Source: an uncultured Bacillota bacterium (lineage in GTDB: Bacteria > Bacillota > Clostridia > Oscillospirales > Oscillospiraceae). Taken from it: a stretch of 62,316 nt of DNA. The DNA is taken from the NCBI GenBank assembly GCA_947645675.1, contig CANSDP010000011.1:1-62316 (forward strand), written 5' to 3'. A model generated the notes under the pieces. It was not told the origin of the DNA, did not search any database, and saw only the letters and a list, made by a program, of their open reading frames with translations. A program made the translations under genes and the position numbers. Below, piece by piece: positions 26,192 through 34,504 of the stretch. How positions within the stretch are numbered: position 1 is the stretch's first letter; the number at the start of each line of letters is the position of its first letter.

Positions 26192-26896
26192 ATGAACGCA
26201 GAATTTTCCCGCACTCTGTCCCTGCTTCGGCAGGAGAAGAAGGTGAGCCAGCGCACCGCCGCCGCCGCCCTGGGCATCTCTCAGGCCCTGCTCAGCCACT
26301 ATGAGAACGGTATCCGAGAGCCCGGCCTGGTCTTTGTGGTCAAGGCCTGCGACTACTACGGTGTGTCCGCCGACTTCCTCCTGGGCCGGACCCTGACCCG
26401 GGACGGCGCTACCATCGGTCCCGAGGAGCTGTACGACATCAGCGACGAGAAGAACAACTCCATCAAGGGGGGCGTGCTGGCCCTGCTGAGCAAGAAGCTG
26501 CTGGTCAACTCCATCGGAGTCCTCTTCGGCATGCTGGGCAAGACGGGCAGCCGGGATGCCATTCAGGCCGCCTCCAGCTATCTGTCCACCGCGGTGTATA
26601 CCATGTACCGCCGCCTCTACGACGCCAACCCAAGCAACAACCCGGATTTCTTCTCCGTCCCGCCCCGGCACTTCCAGGCCGGCCTGCATGAGGCCGACAT
26701 GAAGTGCTGCGAGGCCGAGCTGGCCGACGCCCTGGCCGCCCACGCCAAGGCCAAGGGGACCTTCCCCGAAATGACCAACGACGCCCTGGCCCGGGACTAC
26801 CCCGTCCTCTACCAGTCCATCCTCCAGGTGGTCCACAACACCGGCGAGCGGGTGACCGCCATCAGCGGGGGGCGCAGGAAGCCGGAGAAGAAATAG
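26192..26896 (+). CDS. XRE-family transcriptional regulator, 234 residues
   Basis: The N-terminal 70 residues form a cro/C1-type domain: TLSLLRQEKKVSQRTAA, ISQALLSHYENG and YYGVSADFLLGR. The remaining 160 residues are helical and of unknown function, without membrane segments. Homologues of this length are common in Oscillospiraceae and are poorly studied. GAGGAGAGAG precedes ATG 26192. It stands alone between pta and the EamA gene and converges on the latter with only 3 bases between stops. A palindrome over its own -10 box suggests autoregulation. Confidence 0.85.
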   Translation: MNAEFSRTLSLLRQEKKVSQRTAAAALGISQALLSHYENGIREPGLVFVVKACDYYGVSADFLLGRTLTRDGATIGPEELYDISDEKNNSIKGGVLALLSKKLLVNSIGVLFGMLGKTGSRDAIQAASSYLSTAVYTMYRRLYDANPSNNPDFFSVPPRHFQAGLHEADMKCCEAELADALAAHAKAKGTFPEMTNDALARDYPVLYQSILQVVHNTGERVTAISGGRRKPEKK

Positions 26897-26899
26897 CCC

Positions 26900-27328
26900 T
26901 TACTTCTTGTTGATGAAGTATAGACCCACCATGCAGATGAGCACACCCAGCACCTTGTTCAGGGTGATGGCCTCCCGGAACAGGACGGAGCCCACAAGAA
27001 GCAGCGACACGGCCAGGAAGGAGCTCTGGACGATCGCGGCGGAGCTGACCTGCCACCCCGCCTTATAGGCATAGATATAGCCCGCCTCCAGGCCCACCAG
27101 GGCGATGCCGAAGACGAAGGGCACCCAGTTCAGCTGGTTATACTCCCGCAGGAGGTTTCCGCCCCGGTTCAGGGCGAAGTACAGCGCGCCGGAGGCGACC
27201 GCCCCCGTGGCGTAGGTGACCGTCAGCGAGGCCAGGGGGTTGATGGAGGGGGGCATCGACTTGGCGCAGACCTGATAGACGGTGTTGGAGAAGACGACGA
27301 GGGCGATGGGCCAGATGTAGGAAAGCAT
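26900..27328 (-). CDS. Small EamA/DMT-family transporter, 142 residues
   Basis: The protein has four or five hydrophobic segments and is a single EamA-type domain, half the size of a standard EamA transporter, so it probably works as a dimer. It begins MLSYIWPIALVVFSNTVYQ and ends with a basic FINKK. Exporters of this size handle small cations, drugs or metabolites. GAGAGGAG precedes the ATG. The gene has a consensus promoter and a structured leader of about 105 nt ending in a T-run, so its expression is probably conditional. Confidence 0.85.
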   Translation of the reverse strand: MLSYIWPIALVVFSNTVYQVCAKSMPPSINPLASLTVTYATGAVASGALYFALNRGGNLLREYNQLNWVPFVFGIALVGLEAGYIYAYKAGWQVSSAAIVQSSFLAVSLLLVGSVLFREAITLNKVLGVLICMVGLYFINKK

Positions 27329-27343
27329 GATAAAACTCCTCTC

Positions 27344-27467
27344 AAAAAAATAGCGGGCGTCCGGCAGCTACCATACAGCTTAAACGCTGTACCACAGGGG
27401 TAACTGCAGAACGCCTCACTTGATTTAGATTCCAGCCAATTATAACAAAGGCCAACAATAATGTCAA
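27344..27467 (-). promoter_or_regulatory. Consensus promoter and structured leader (candidate riboswitch/attenuator) of the EamA gene
   Basis: On the minus strand TTGACA (27467-27462), 17 bp and TATAAT (27444-27439) form a perfect promoter. The leader then has an outer stem GGCGTTCTGCAG (27415-27404) with CTGCCGGACGCC (27367-27356), enclosing the hairpin TACAGC/GCTGTA (27391-27374). A run of seven T follows at 27350-27344, as in an intrinsic terminator, 20 bases before the start codon. I cannot assign it to a known riboswitch class. Confidence 0.55.
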
Positions 27468-27498
27468 GCATTTCAATTTCCATACGGAGGTTACTTCC

Positions 27499-29307
27499 AT
27501 GACCGACCAGAGTAAAATTCGCAATTTTTCCATTATCGCCCACATTGACCACGGCAAGTCCACCCTGTCCGACCGGCTCATTGAGCTGTGCGGGGCGGTG
27601 GAGCAGCGGCAGATGGAATCTCAGCTGCTGGACAACATGGACCTTGAGCGGGAGCGGGGCATCACCATCAAGGCCAGGGCTGTCCGACTGGACTACAAGG
27701 CCGGGGACGGGGAAATTTACCACCTGAACCTCATCGACACCCCGGGCCATGTGGACTTCAACTATGAGGTCTCCCGCTCCCTGGCGGCCTGCGAGGGGGC
27801 GGTGCTCATCGTGGACGCCTCCCAGGGCATCGAGGCCCAGACCCTGGCCAACACCTACCTGGCGATGGAGCACGACCTGGAAATTCTCCCCGTGGTGAAC
27901 AAGATCGACCTGCCCGCCGCCGACCCGCAGCGTGTGAAGGAGGAGATCGAAAATATCCTGGCTCTGCCCGCCCTGGACGCCCCGGAGATCTCCGCCAAGC
28001 AGGGGGTCAACATCCCCGCCGTGCTGGAGGACATCGTGCAAAACGTCCCCGCCCCGGAGGGGGACCCCGGCGCGCCCCTGAAAGCCCTCATTTTCGACAG
28101 TCAGTACGACCCCTATGTGGGGGTGATCGTCTACTTCCGGGTGATGGAGGGGACCCTGAAAAAGGGGATGAACGTAAAAATGATGGCCTCGGGGGCCCAG
28201 TACCAGGTGCTGGACTGCGGCTACCTCAAGCCCTTGGGGATGGAGTCCGCTCCGGAGCTGACTGCCGGAGAGGTGGGCTGGTTCACCGCCTCCATCAAGA
28301 ATGTGAAGGACACCAGCGTGGGCGACACCATCACCGGCGCGGAGTCCGCCGCCGCCGAGCCCCTGCCCGGCTACCGTCCCGCTCAGGCCATGGTCTACTG
28401 CGGCATCTACACCGAGGACGGCTCCAAATACCCCGACCTGCGGGACGCTTTGGAAAAACTCCAGCTCAACGACGCCTCCCTGTCCTTCGAGCCCGAGTCC
28501 TCCGTGGCCCTGGGCTTCGGCTTCCGGTGCGGCTTCTTGGGGATGCTCCATATGGAGATCATCCAGGAGCGGCTGGAGCGGGAATTTGACCTGGACCTGG
28601 TGACCACATTACCATCCGTAATCTATGAGGTCACGAAAACCGACGGTACTGTGGTCCGGGTGGACAACCCCCACAACTACCCCGACCCGGGGGCCATCTC
28701 CACCGCCAAGGAGCCCTACGCCAAGGTGTCTATCATCTCCCCGCCGGACTATGTGGGCAACATCATGCCCATGTGTCAGGAGCGCCGGGGGGTTTTTAAG
28801 GACATGCAGTATCTGGACACCAATCTGGTGGAGCTGCACTACTCCATGCCCATCGGCGAGATCATTTATGACTTTTTCGACGCCCTCAAGGCCCGGACCA
28901 AGGGGTACGCCTCCCTGGACTATGAGCTGGAGGACTACCAGCCCAGCGATCTGGTGAAGGTGGATATGCTCCTCAACGGCGACCAGGTGGACGCCCTCAG
29001 CTTCATCGCCCACCGGGAGAAGGCCTACAGCCGCGCCCGGCGTATTTGCGAGAAGCTGAAGGAAAATATCCCCCGCCAGCTCTTTGAGGTCCCTGTCCAG
29101 GCCGCTATCGGGGGCAAGATCATCGCCCGGGAGACCGTCAAGGCTATGCGCAAGGACGTGCTGGCCAAGTGCTACGGCGGCGACATTACGCGGAAGAAGA
29201 AGCTACTGGAGAAGCAGAAGGAGGGCAAAAAGAAAATGCGCACCCTGGGCACCGTCCAGCTGCCCACCGAGGCATTTATGGCCGTCCTCAAATTGGATGA
29301 AGAATAA
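27499..29307 (+). CDS. lepA: Elongation factor 4 (LepA)
   Basis: LepA is a ribosome-associated translational GTPase that affects initiation and elongation. The 602-residue length is standard. GTPase motifs are AHIDHGKST (G1, near 14), RGITIKA (G2), DTPGHVDF (G3) and NKID (G4). The LepA-specific C-terminal domain ends with the conserved [15 protein letters not shown] segment. ATG 27499 follows ACGGAGG. It is transcribed alone and ends at a strong terminator. Confidence 0.97.
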   Translation: MTDQSKIRNFSIIAHIDHGKSTLSDRLIELCGAVEQRQMESQLLDNMDLERERGITIKARAVRLDYKAGDGEIYHLNLIDTPGHVDFNYEVSRSLAACEGAVLIVDASQGIEAQTLANTYLAMEHDLEILPVVNKIDLPAADPQRVKEEIENILALPALDAPEISAKQGVNIPAVLEDIVQNVPAPEGDPGAPLKALIFDSQYDPYVGVIVYFRVMEGTLKKGMNVKMMASGAQYQVLDCGYLKPLGMESAPELTAGEVGWFTASIKNVKDTSVGDTITGAESAAAEPLPGYRPAQAMVYCGIYTEDGSKYPDLRDALEKLQLNDASLSFEPESSVALGFGFRCGFLGMLHMEIIQERLEREFDLDLVTTLPSVIYEVTKTDGTVVRVDNPHNYPDPGAISTAKEPYAKVSIISPPDYVGNIMPMCQERRGVFKDMQYLDTNLVELHYSMPIGEIIYDFFDALKARTKGYASLDYELEDYQPSDLVKVDMLLNGDQVDALSFIAHREKAYSRARRICEKLKENIPRQLFEVPVQAAIGGKIIARETVKAMRKDVLAKCYGGDITRKKKLLEKQKEGKKKMRTLGTVQLPTEAFMAVLKLDEE

Positions 29308-29312
29308 AAGCG

Positions 29313-29344
29313 TCCCCGCCTCTGACTTGAGGCGGGGATGTTCT
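29313..29344 (+). terminator. lepA terminator
   Basis: TCCCCGCCTC pairs with GAGGCGGGGA (29329-29338), followed by TGTTCTTTTTT. Confidence 0.85.
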
Positions 29345-29381
29345 TTTTTGGGCGAGACGCCCTCATTCTCCAAACCTGTCC

Positions 29382-29410
29382 TTGACCCTTGGGGCGAATT
29401 ATGGTATATT
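29382..29410 (+). promoter_or_regulatory. Promoter of the putative type I toxin mRNA
   Basis: TTGACC (29382-29387), 17 bp, TATATT (29405-29410). Transcription would begin near 29417 and give a structured leader of about 120 nt before the 28-codon frame. Confidence 0.65.
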
Positions 29411-29536
29411 TTGTAGGGATGCCGCTCAATGCAAGCGAGGCGCTGCGCCCGCAGGTGCGTTTCGAGGCCAACCGCCGCATAGCGGCGGCTCTTAGGCCGA
29501 GATGTCCGGCTACACCACCCGGAAGGGGGTGATGGT

Positions 29537-29623
29537 ATGTATCTTGCGGTTACGTTCCATTTTTATGGATACTCCGTCAGCATACGTATTAAACGGCTGA
29601 AAACCGCCACCCCGGAACGGTGA
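29537..29623 (+). CDS. Putative type I toxin peptide, 28 residues
   Basis: The frame starts at ATG 29537, 7 bases after the ribosome site GGAAGGGGG, and ends at TGA 29621-29623 inside a terminator hairpin. The peptide has a hydrophobic, aromatic N-half (MYLAVTFHFYGYSVSI) and a basic C-end (RIKRLKTATPER), like small membrane-acting toxins. The ribosome site lies in a hairpin whose arms are 29513-29520 and 29527-29534 (seven of eight pairs), so translation may be held off until refolding. A convergent antisense promoter lies just downstream. A second ATG at 29532 opens a different, 22-residue frame, which is less likely. No experimental homologue is claimed. Confidence 0.6.
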   Translation: MYLAVTFHFYGYSVSIRIKRLKTATPER

Positions 29624-29631
29624 CGGTTTTC
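29600..29631 (+). terminator. Hairpin ending the toxin mRNA, overlapping its stop codon
   Basis: AAAACCGCCACC and GGTGACGGTTTT pair around CCGGAAC. The stem is symmetrical and could end both the sense mRNA and the antisense RNA, giving them a shared complementary 3' part. Confidence 0.65.
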
Positions 29632-29683
29632 TTGTAAAAACCTAAAAGTACTGGGCCGGACCGCTTCGTGAGCGGTATCCCTT
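29600..29683 (-). ncRNA. Putative antisense antitoxin RNA
   Basis: Transcription from the minus-strand promoter at 29690-29718 would start near 29683 and run into the toxin 3' end. It passes a CCGCT/AGCGG hairpin (about 29661-29675) and reaches the shared terminator stem by 29600. The expected RNA is about 85 nt and fully complementary to the toxin mRNA 3' region, as in txpA/ratA and bsrG/SR4 of Bacillus. The ends are predicted, not measured. Confidence 0.5.
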
Positions 29684-29689
29684 ATGTTC

Positions 29690-29728
29690 AATATACCACC
29701 GCCCTGACATTTTGTCAAGGCGGTTTTT
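29690..29728 (-). promoter_or_regulatory. Antisense promoter embedded in a plus-strand terminator hairpin
   Basis: Minus strand: TTGACA (29718-29713), 17 bp, TATATT (29695-29690). On the plus strand the same bases form ACCGCC-TGACATTTTGTCA-GGCGGT followed by TTTTTT (29698-29728), a terminator. A related hairpin is at 40353-40377. Confidence 0.65.
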
Positions 29729-29830
29729 TGCGCCTGAAAATGGGCGCGATGGGGCCCGACTTCCATTAAATGTATGCAAACGTGCAATTTTTCGCAGAGT
29801 TCCGCCAAGGGTGTAGGGACGCTGGTCTCC

Positions 29831-29901
29831 GTAGGGGCGGATATGATCCGCCCGTCAGGTTTAGGCGGTGTACCGCGGGCGGATGATATCCGCCCCTACA
29901 A
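29831..29901. repeat. GTAGGGGCG-family palindromic repeat
   Basis: GTAGGGGCGGATATGATCCGCCC at the left and GGGCGGATGATATCCGCCCCTAC at the right form a long inverted repeat, with nested smaller hairpins in each arm. Confidence 0.8.
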
Positions 29902-29958
29902 GGGCGTCCCCCCGCAGGCGGGGACGGGGCTCACATCACAAAAAATGGAGGTAACACG

Positions 29959-30393
29959 ATGAATCGCACGAACAACTACAATCTCTGCCAATGGGAGGCT
30001 GACGACAAAATCCAGCGCGTCGATTTCAACGAGGACAACGCCAAAATCGACGCCGCCTTGGGGGCGCTGGCGGAGGGGGCGGCGGCGATCCCCAAGCTTG
30101 CGGCGGGGACCTACACCGGCAACTCCGCGGCGTCCCGCTTGATCGGCGTGGGATTCACGCCCAAAGCGGTGTTCGTCTTTCCGGCGAATGCACGTACCCA
30201 TTTCGACGACTATTCAAACGGCGGCGTCATCTACGCCGGTCTGGCCGTGACCGGCGCCCCCGGATGCAGAGCCGACCTGCCCTCCGTGGAGATCGTCGCT
30301 GGAGGCTTTAAGATCTTTCATACAACGGATACAAGACCGCTTATTCACACCAATACGGCAAATGACCAGTATAACTATATCGCGCTGGGATAA
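29959..30393 (+). CDS. Phage tail-like hypothetical protein, 144 residues
   Basis: The opening MNRTNNYNLCQWEADDKIQR and the following DFNEDNAKIDAAL match the N-terminal pattern of clostridial prophage proteins that sit near tail-fibre genes. The rest contains TPKAVFVFP and a C-terminal YNYIALG, typical of phage receptor-side domains. No other phage gene is next to it, so it is a cargo gene or prophage remnant. GGAGGT precedes the ATG. A strong terminator follows. Confidence 0.65.
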   Translation: MNRTNNYNLCQWEADDKIQRVDFNEDNAKIDAALGALAEGAAAIPKLAAGTYTGNSAASRLIGVGFTPKAVFVFPANARTHFDDYSNGGVIYAGLAVTGAPGCRADLPSVEIVAGGFKIFHTTDTRPLIHTNTANDQYNYIALG

Positions 30394-30404
30394 AGAAAGG
30401 GGAA

Positions 30405-30428
30405 CCCCCGGACCTTGCGGTCCGGGGG
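30405..30428. terminator. Terminator between the phage-like and S-layer genes
   Basis: CCCCCGGACC (30405-30414) pairs with GGTCCGGGGG (30419-30428). Confidence 0.75.
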
Positions 30429-30458
30429 CGTGCGTTTAATTTGTCTCAAGCAGAGAGA

Positions 30459-33400
30459 TTAACTAATGCTAGGGATGGTGCCCCAGTCGATTATCATCTT
30501 GGGATCAAGCCAATCAAAGTCGCTGTTGTCAGTCCCCGGGGCTTTGCTACCATTGCCGATGATGAGAACGCGGGTCCCGCCGTCCTTATCAGTAAGGGAA
30601 ACAATCGCGAACTGGGTGGCATTGCCAAGTTTGTCGCCGAGAGTGGGGGTGTTGCCGCCAGTGGTGCAATATGCTTCCTTGACAGTCTTGGCGGGCGACT
30701 GGTCACCGCCGAAGCAGGGAACATAGGTATCCACACTCATCCACTCGATGCCGGTAATCTTCAGAATGTACTTGCCAGCGTTACTGCCCGTACCTTCCAC
30801 GATTTCAGTCTTGACATTCTTGCTGAATGCGGGGGAGTTCACAAGCTGCTGATAGCTCTCCCTATAGCTCTGGCCGTTGGGAGCCTTGTTTGTCTCCATA
30901 CTGGGATCATTCTCGACATCCTCCCAAATGGCGGCAGGGGGAACAACAGCGGGAACCTTGATCTCGCCGGTGCTAGCAGTCTCGGTGTAGGTGTCAAGCT
31001 CCATCTCATCGCCCTTGATCTTGACCGTATATTCGGTTTTACTGGGGTCAGCGTCGTTTTTCTTGACCTTCACCTCGAGGTCGCTGGCGTCATAACCGTG
31101 GCCGGCCTTAACATAAGCGGCCAGAACGGCGGCTTTCTTCTCGATAACGGTAGCGGACCGGTTGCCCTGGGTCAGGAACGTAACCGCACTTCCGACGTCA
31201 TCCAGCTTAGCGATAACAGTCACAGGGATCTTATCATCGCCGCTGGGTTTGGTGTTGTTGCCGCCGGGATCAGAACTCTCGCCGGCCTCGACTTCCTTAA
31301 CAAAGACGTAGGTCAGCTTCTTTGCTTTGGTGCTGTCGTCGTCGTACATGGCGTAGACCAGGTCGTTTTCGTCGGTCTGGATGCCGCTCATGCCGACCTC
31401 GTCGAGGTTCCAATCACTGTCCACATAGTAGACCTTGGTGTCGGAGTTGTAGGCCCAGTAGACAGCGCTGGTGATGGAGGTGCCAATACCCAGAACGGTG
31501 TCGCGGTCTCTCACGGTGCCGGCACCTTTGACGTTAAACGCAACCAGGTCACAGCTCTCGATGATGTCTTTGTTGTTCTTGATGATGTTCTCAATGGCGT
31601 ACACGCCCTTTTCGGCGTCCTCAAGCTTGGTGCCGGAGGTGCCGTTCCAGCTCGCCTTGACCTCGGCGTCGATCAGGATGGTGGTCAGCTCACCGTCGAT
31701 CACGGCGGGCAGCTCATAGTACTTGCCGTCGCTGGTGGTAATGATGTCGGAGCCGTCCTTCACGAAGTAGGTGTCAGCACCGGAGACGCCAGCCATCTTG
31801 AAAGCGTCGATGTAGACCACATCGATCTGGTTGGTGTACTGCTTGTTCAGGGCAAACGCCATGCCGTGGATCGCGTCGGTATTGGTGATAAAGCTGGGGG
31901 CGTTCTCATAGCCAACGTACACGTTGTAGTTGCGGCCCTCGTACGCGTCGGCATTGTTATTGCTGGTCTTCTTCTGGGTGGCCACCATGAAAATGGTCTT
32001 GCTGGTGGTGTAGTAGGTCTCGCTGCCCGCGGTAACAGTGCCGTTAGGGTTGGTGCCGTCGTATTTGCTGGCAAGCTTCATCTCGGACTTGCCGTTGACG
32101 AAGGAGACATTGCCGGTCCCACTCTTGCTGTCAGCGGCTGTGTCGTACTTGCCGGAATAGACAATCTTATTATTGGAGGCGTTTCCATCACCGCTCACCA
32201 GGGTCTTCTCACCCACCAGGGTCAGCTTGTAGACGCCGTCGCTGCCGATGGAGTAGGTCACCAGGTCGGCGATGCCGTCGTCAACCAGGTTCTTACCATC
32301 ACCGTTGCTGTCAATGTTAGGATAAGTGCCTCCCTGATCGGTCAGGGTCATCTCACTCCAGTACTCGGACTTGGCGGTGACGGTCTTCTGGGTGCCGTCA
32401 GTCAGCAGCAGGGTGACGCCGCGGGTCTCGGAGCCGTGGGTGTTGGAAGAGCCCATGCCGATCACGGCGGCGTAGTTCTTCTCGCCCTCCACGCCGGAGA
32501 CATAGATGGCGTAGCCGTACTTATCGACGTAGACGTTGATTTCGCTCTCGTTCACCTTGAAATCAGCGATGCCGTTGGTCAGCTTAGCGCCGTCCTCGTC
32601 CACAACCAGATTATTCTTGCTGTAGTCATAGGTCTCGCCGGCGGTGAAGTTGGAGTTGGCGTTGCCCTTGTCGGAGTTCACCACGCTGCTGCCCTCCCAG
32701 CGGGTCAGGACCTCGGTGGCGGACAGCTCCAGGGCCTCCATGGACTTGATGTCATACTTGCTGCCGTTATAGGCGGCGGTGAAGATGACCAGGTCGTCGG
32801 TCTCGAAGCTCTCAGTCTCGAACTTGTTGTTCAGAGTGGTCAGGCTGCCATAAGAAGTGGTGCTGCCCACCTTGACATAGCGGGCGGCGGAACCGGTGGC
32901 TTTCACAACGGTGTTGACCTTGCCCACATAGGTCTCGATCATAGTGATGGTGGCGGTATTCGTCTTGGCGTTATACCAGACCTGAGTCAGCACGCCGTTG
33001 CCGCCGATCTTGTGCTCCTCACCCTTGACCAGGTTCAGGGTGTCCAGAGTGGGCGCGGCGGCCTCGCTGCCTACCTTGTTGTTGGCAGTGATCTTGCCGC
33101 CCTTGGTCTCGCTCTCGGGCTTGCCGTTGAGGTAGAAGTCCACGGAATCCTTGTCCACGGCCTTGCCCAGGCCCAGATCCTTGTAGATGCCGCCCAGCTT
33201 GACGGCCTTGGTGTAGGTGGCGTCGGCGCTGTTGACGGCCTTGATGACCTCGCGGCCCTTATAGGTCCACTCAGTGGCGGGGCGCTCGAAGTCGTCGTTG
33301 GAGTTGGTCTTCTTCTCCAGGTCGCCCTTGTACAGCTTCTCGCCCAGCTGGACATTGTTGTTGTTGTCCGTGCCATAGATGCCGTCGATGGCGCTGGCGT

Positions 33401-34073
33401 AGGGGTCGGAGCTCTGCACGGCCTTGTAGGTGATCTTGCCGGGGATGACGATGGTGCCGGGGATCTCGATGTCGCCTTCCTTCTCGGTGATGACCACGTC
33501 AGCCTGCAGGGTATTCAGGGCCAGCTGAGCCACGCTGTCGCGGTCCATGGGAGTCTGGCTGTTGCCGCCCAGGCCCTTGAACAGGTTGATCTCGTTGGCC
33601 TTGGCGGCCACGGGCTGGTCCCACTGGGCCGCGCCCTTGGACAGGTCCTGGTAACCCAGAGCCCGCAGCATCATAGCGGCGGCCTCGACGGCGGTCACGG
33701 TAGCGGTGCCGTCGTAGGTAGTCTCGCTCCGGCCGGCGATGATGCCGCTGTTGTAGCAGGCGGCCACATACCGGCTGGCCCAGTCGGGCACGTCGGTGAA
33801 GGGATGGGAGCCCACGTAGCTGTCGGCCTCATAGGTGCCCAGGATCAGCTTGGCCATGATGACAGCCATCTCGTTGCGGGAGACGGAGTCGTCAGGCCGG
33901 AAGTTCCCGTTGTCGCCGACAATCACGCCGACGGCGCTGAGGACCTCAATGGCCTCGACGTGGTCCTGATCGTCCACGTCGGGGTAGCTCGCGGCGCTGG
34001 AGCCGACGACCATCATGCCCATGAGCATAACGGAGGCCAGAGCCAGGCTGAGAGCCCGTTTCAGGTTTCTCAT
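30459..34073 (-). CDS. S-layer homology (SLH) domain protein, 1204 residues
   Basis: The signal peptide is MRNLKRALSLALASVMLMG, cleaved after SSAA near 28. SLH repeats at about 30-75 and 85-145 (FTDVPDWASRYVAACYNSGI) and a degenerate third at about 150-185 anchor it to a secondary wall polymer. The following 1000 residues are acidic, Thr/Asn/Gly-rich and have no recognised enzyme domain, fitting a structural S-layer or adhesin protein. AAGGAGG precedes the ATG. Its GC content is visibly lower than that of its neighbours, as is usual for such highly expressed or fast-evolving surface proteins. Confidence 0.9.
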   Translation of the reverse strand: MRNLKRALSLALASVMLMGMMVVGSSAASYPDVDDQDHVEAIEVLSAVGVIVGDNGNFRPDDSVSRNEMAVIMAKLILGTYEADSYVGSHPFTDVPDWASRYVAACYNSGIIAGRSETTYDGTATVTAVEAAAMMLRALGYQDLSKGAAQWDQPVAAKANEINLFKGLGGNSQTPMDRDSVAQLALNTLQADVVITEKEGDIEIPGTIVIPGKITYKAVQSSDPYASAIDGIYGTDNNNNVQLGEKLYKGDLEKKTNSNDDFERPATEWTYKGREVIKAVNSADATYTKAVKLGGIYKDLGLGKAVDKDSVDFYLNGKPESETKGGKITANNKVGSEAAAPTLDTLNLVKGEEHKIGGNGVLTQVWYNAKTNTATITMIETYVGKVNTVVKATGSAARYVKVGSTTSYGSLTTLNNKFETESFETDDLVIFTAAYNGSKYDIKSMEALELSATEVLTRWEGSSVVNSDKGNANSNFTAGETYDYSKNNLVVDEDGAKLTNGIADFKVNESEINVYVDKYGYAIYVSGVEGEKNYAAVIGMGSSNTHGSETRGVTLLLTDGTQKTVTAKSEYWSEMTLTDQGGTYPNIDSNGDGKNLVDDGIADLVTYSIGSDGVYKLTLVGEKTLVSGDGNASNNKIVYSGKYDTAADSKSGTGNVSFVNGKSEMKLASKYDGTNPNGTVTAGSETYYTTSKTIFMVATQKKTSNNNADAYEGRNYNVYVGYENAPSFITNTDAIHGMAFALNKQYTNQIDVVYIDAFKMAGVSGADTYFVKDGSDIITTSDGKYYELPAVIDGELTTILIDAEVKASWNGTSGTKLEDAEKGVYAIENIIKNNKDIIESCDLVAFNVKGAGTVRDRDTVLGIGTSITSAVYWAYNSDTKVYYVDSDWNLDEVGMSGIQTDENDLVYAMYDDDSTKAKKLTYVFVKEVEAGESSDPGGNNTKPSGDDKIPVTVIAKLDDVGSAVTFLTQGNRSATVIEKKAAVLAAYVKAGHGYDASDLEVKVKKNDADPSKTEYTVKIKGDEMELDTYTETASTGEIKVPAVVPPAAIWEDVENDPSMETNKAPNGQSYRESYQQLVNSPAFSKNVKTEIVEGTGSNAGKYILKITGIEWMSVDTYVPCFGGDQSPAKTVKEAYCTTGGNTPTLGDKLGNATQFAIVSLTDKDGGTRVLIIGNGSKAPGTDNSDFDWLDPKMIIDWGTIPSIS

Positions 34074-34303
34074 AGTGTTTCCTCCTTGTTAATTTTTTCG
34101 GCCATGAGAGGGGCCGTTTTCCGTAAAAACAGGGCTTCGCGACGGTCTTGGTAGAACGCAAAGTTTTAACATTTCCGTAACAAAGTTCTCTATTTTTACC
34201 GAAATTTTCGAGGTTTTTCTACTTTTTCCTCCCCTCACCGGGGTGTCACACCCCTGACGTAGGTTCTAAAAGTTGCAAAAACCGGAGGAAATCACAAAAA
34301 ACA
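34074..34303. other. AT-rich upstream region of the S-layer gene
   Basis: This 230-bp stretch has no gene and is much richer in A+T than the window average. On the minus strand it would form the promoter and a possibly long leader of the S-layer gene. Repeated AACAAAGTT/CGCAAAGTT words occur at about 34155-34190. I could not fix a single best promoter. Confidence 0.5.
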
Positions 34304-34435
34304 GGCCTCTAAACCTGTCAAAAAGTGAAGCTGGTAGACATTTGGTAGACATCCTAAAATATTCCAGTCCCCGCAATCCCTTGCGGCGCAAGGGTTCGAC
34401 AGGACTTTTTGGTAGACCATTGGTAGACATGGGGG
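34304..34435. repeat. Dispersed 130-bp non-coding repeat, copy 2
   Basis: Near-identical to 1-130, with the four TGGTAGAC motifs, the same 11-bp pair spacing and a perfect CCCTTGC-GGC-GCAAGGG hairpin. Substitutions are few and scattered. It ends 5 bp before the promoter of the CmpB-family gene. Confidence 0.85.
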
Positions 34436-34439
34436 CGGC

Positions 34440-34468
34440 TTGCGTTTTGAGGAATCGTGTGGTATTTT
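34440..34468 (+). promoter_or_regulatory. Promoter of the CmpB-family gene
   Basis: TTGCGT (34440-34445), 17 bp, TATTTT (34463-34468), directly after repeat copy 2. Confidence 0.5.
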
Positions 34469-34504
34469 ATGTAGAACAAAATCATGGGAAGGGTGAGATG
34501 AGGC

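Noticed and set aside
30441-34154. A 1237-codon plus-strand frame opposite the S-layer gene
   Set aside because: Antisense shadow; the minus-strand protein has a signal peptide, SLH repeats and a good ribosome site.
1-34435. The two 130-bp repeats as attL/attR of a 34-kb integrative element
   Set aside because: The interval holds core genes (recJ, relA, hemZ, pta, lepA) and no integrase, relaxase or transfer genes. A dispersed repeat is the simpler reading, although the repeats themselves may still be recombination sites.
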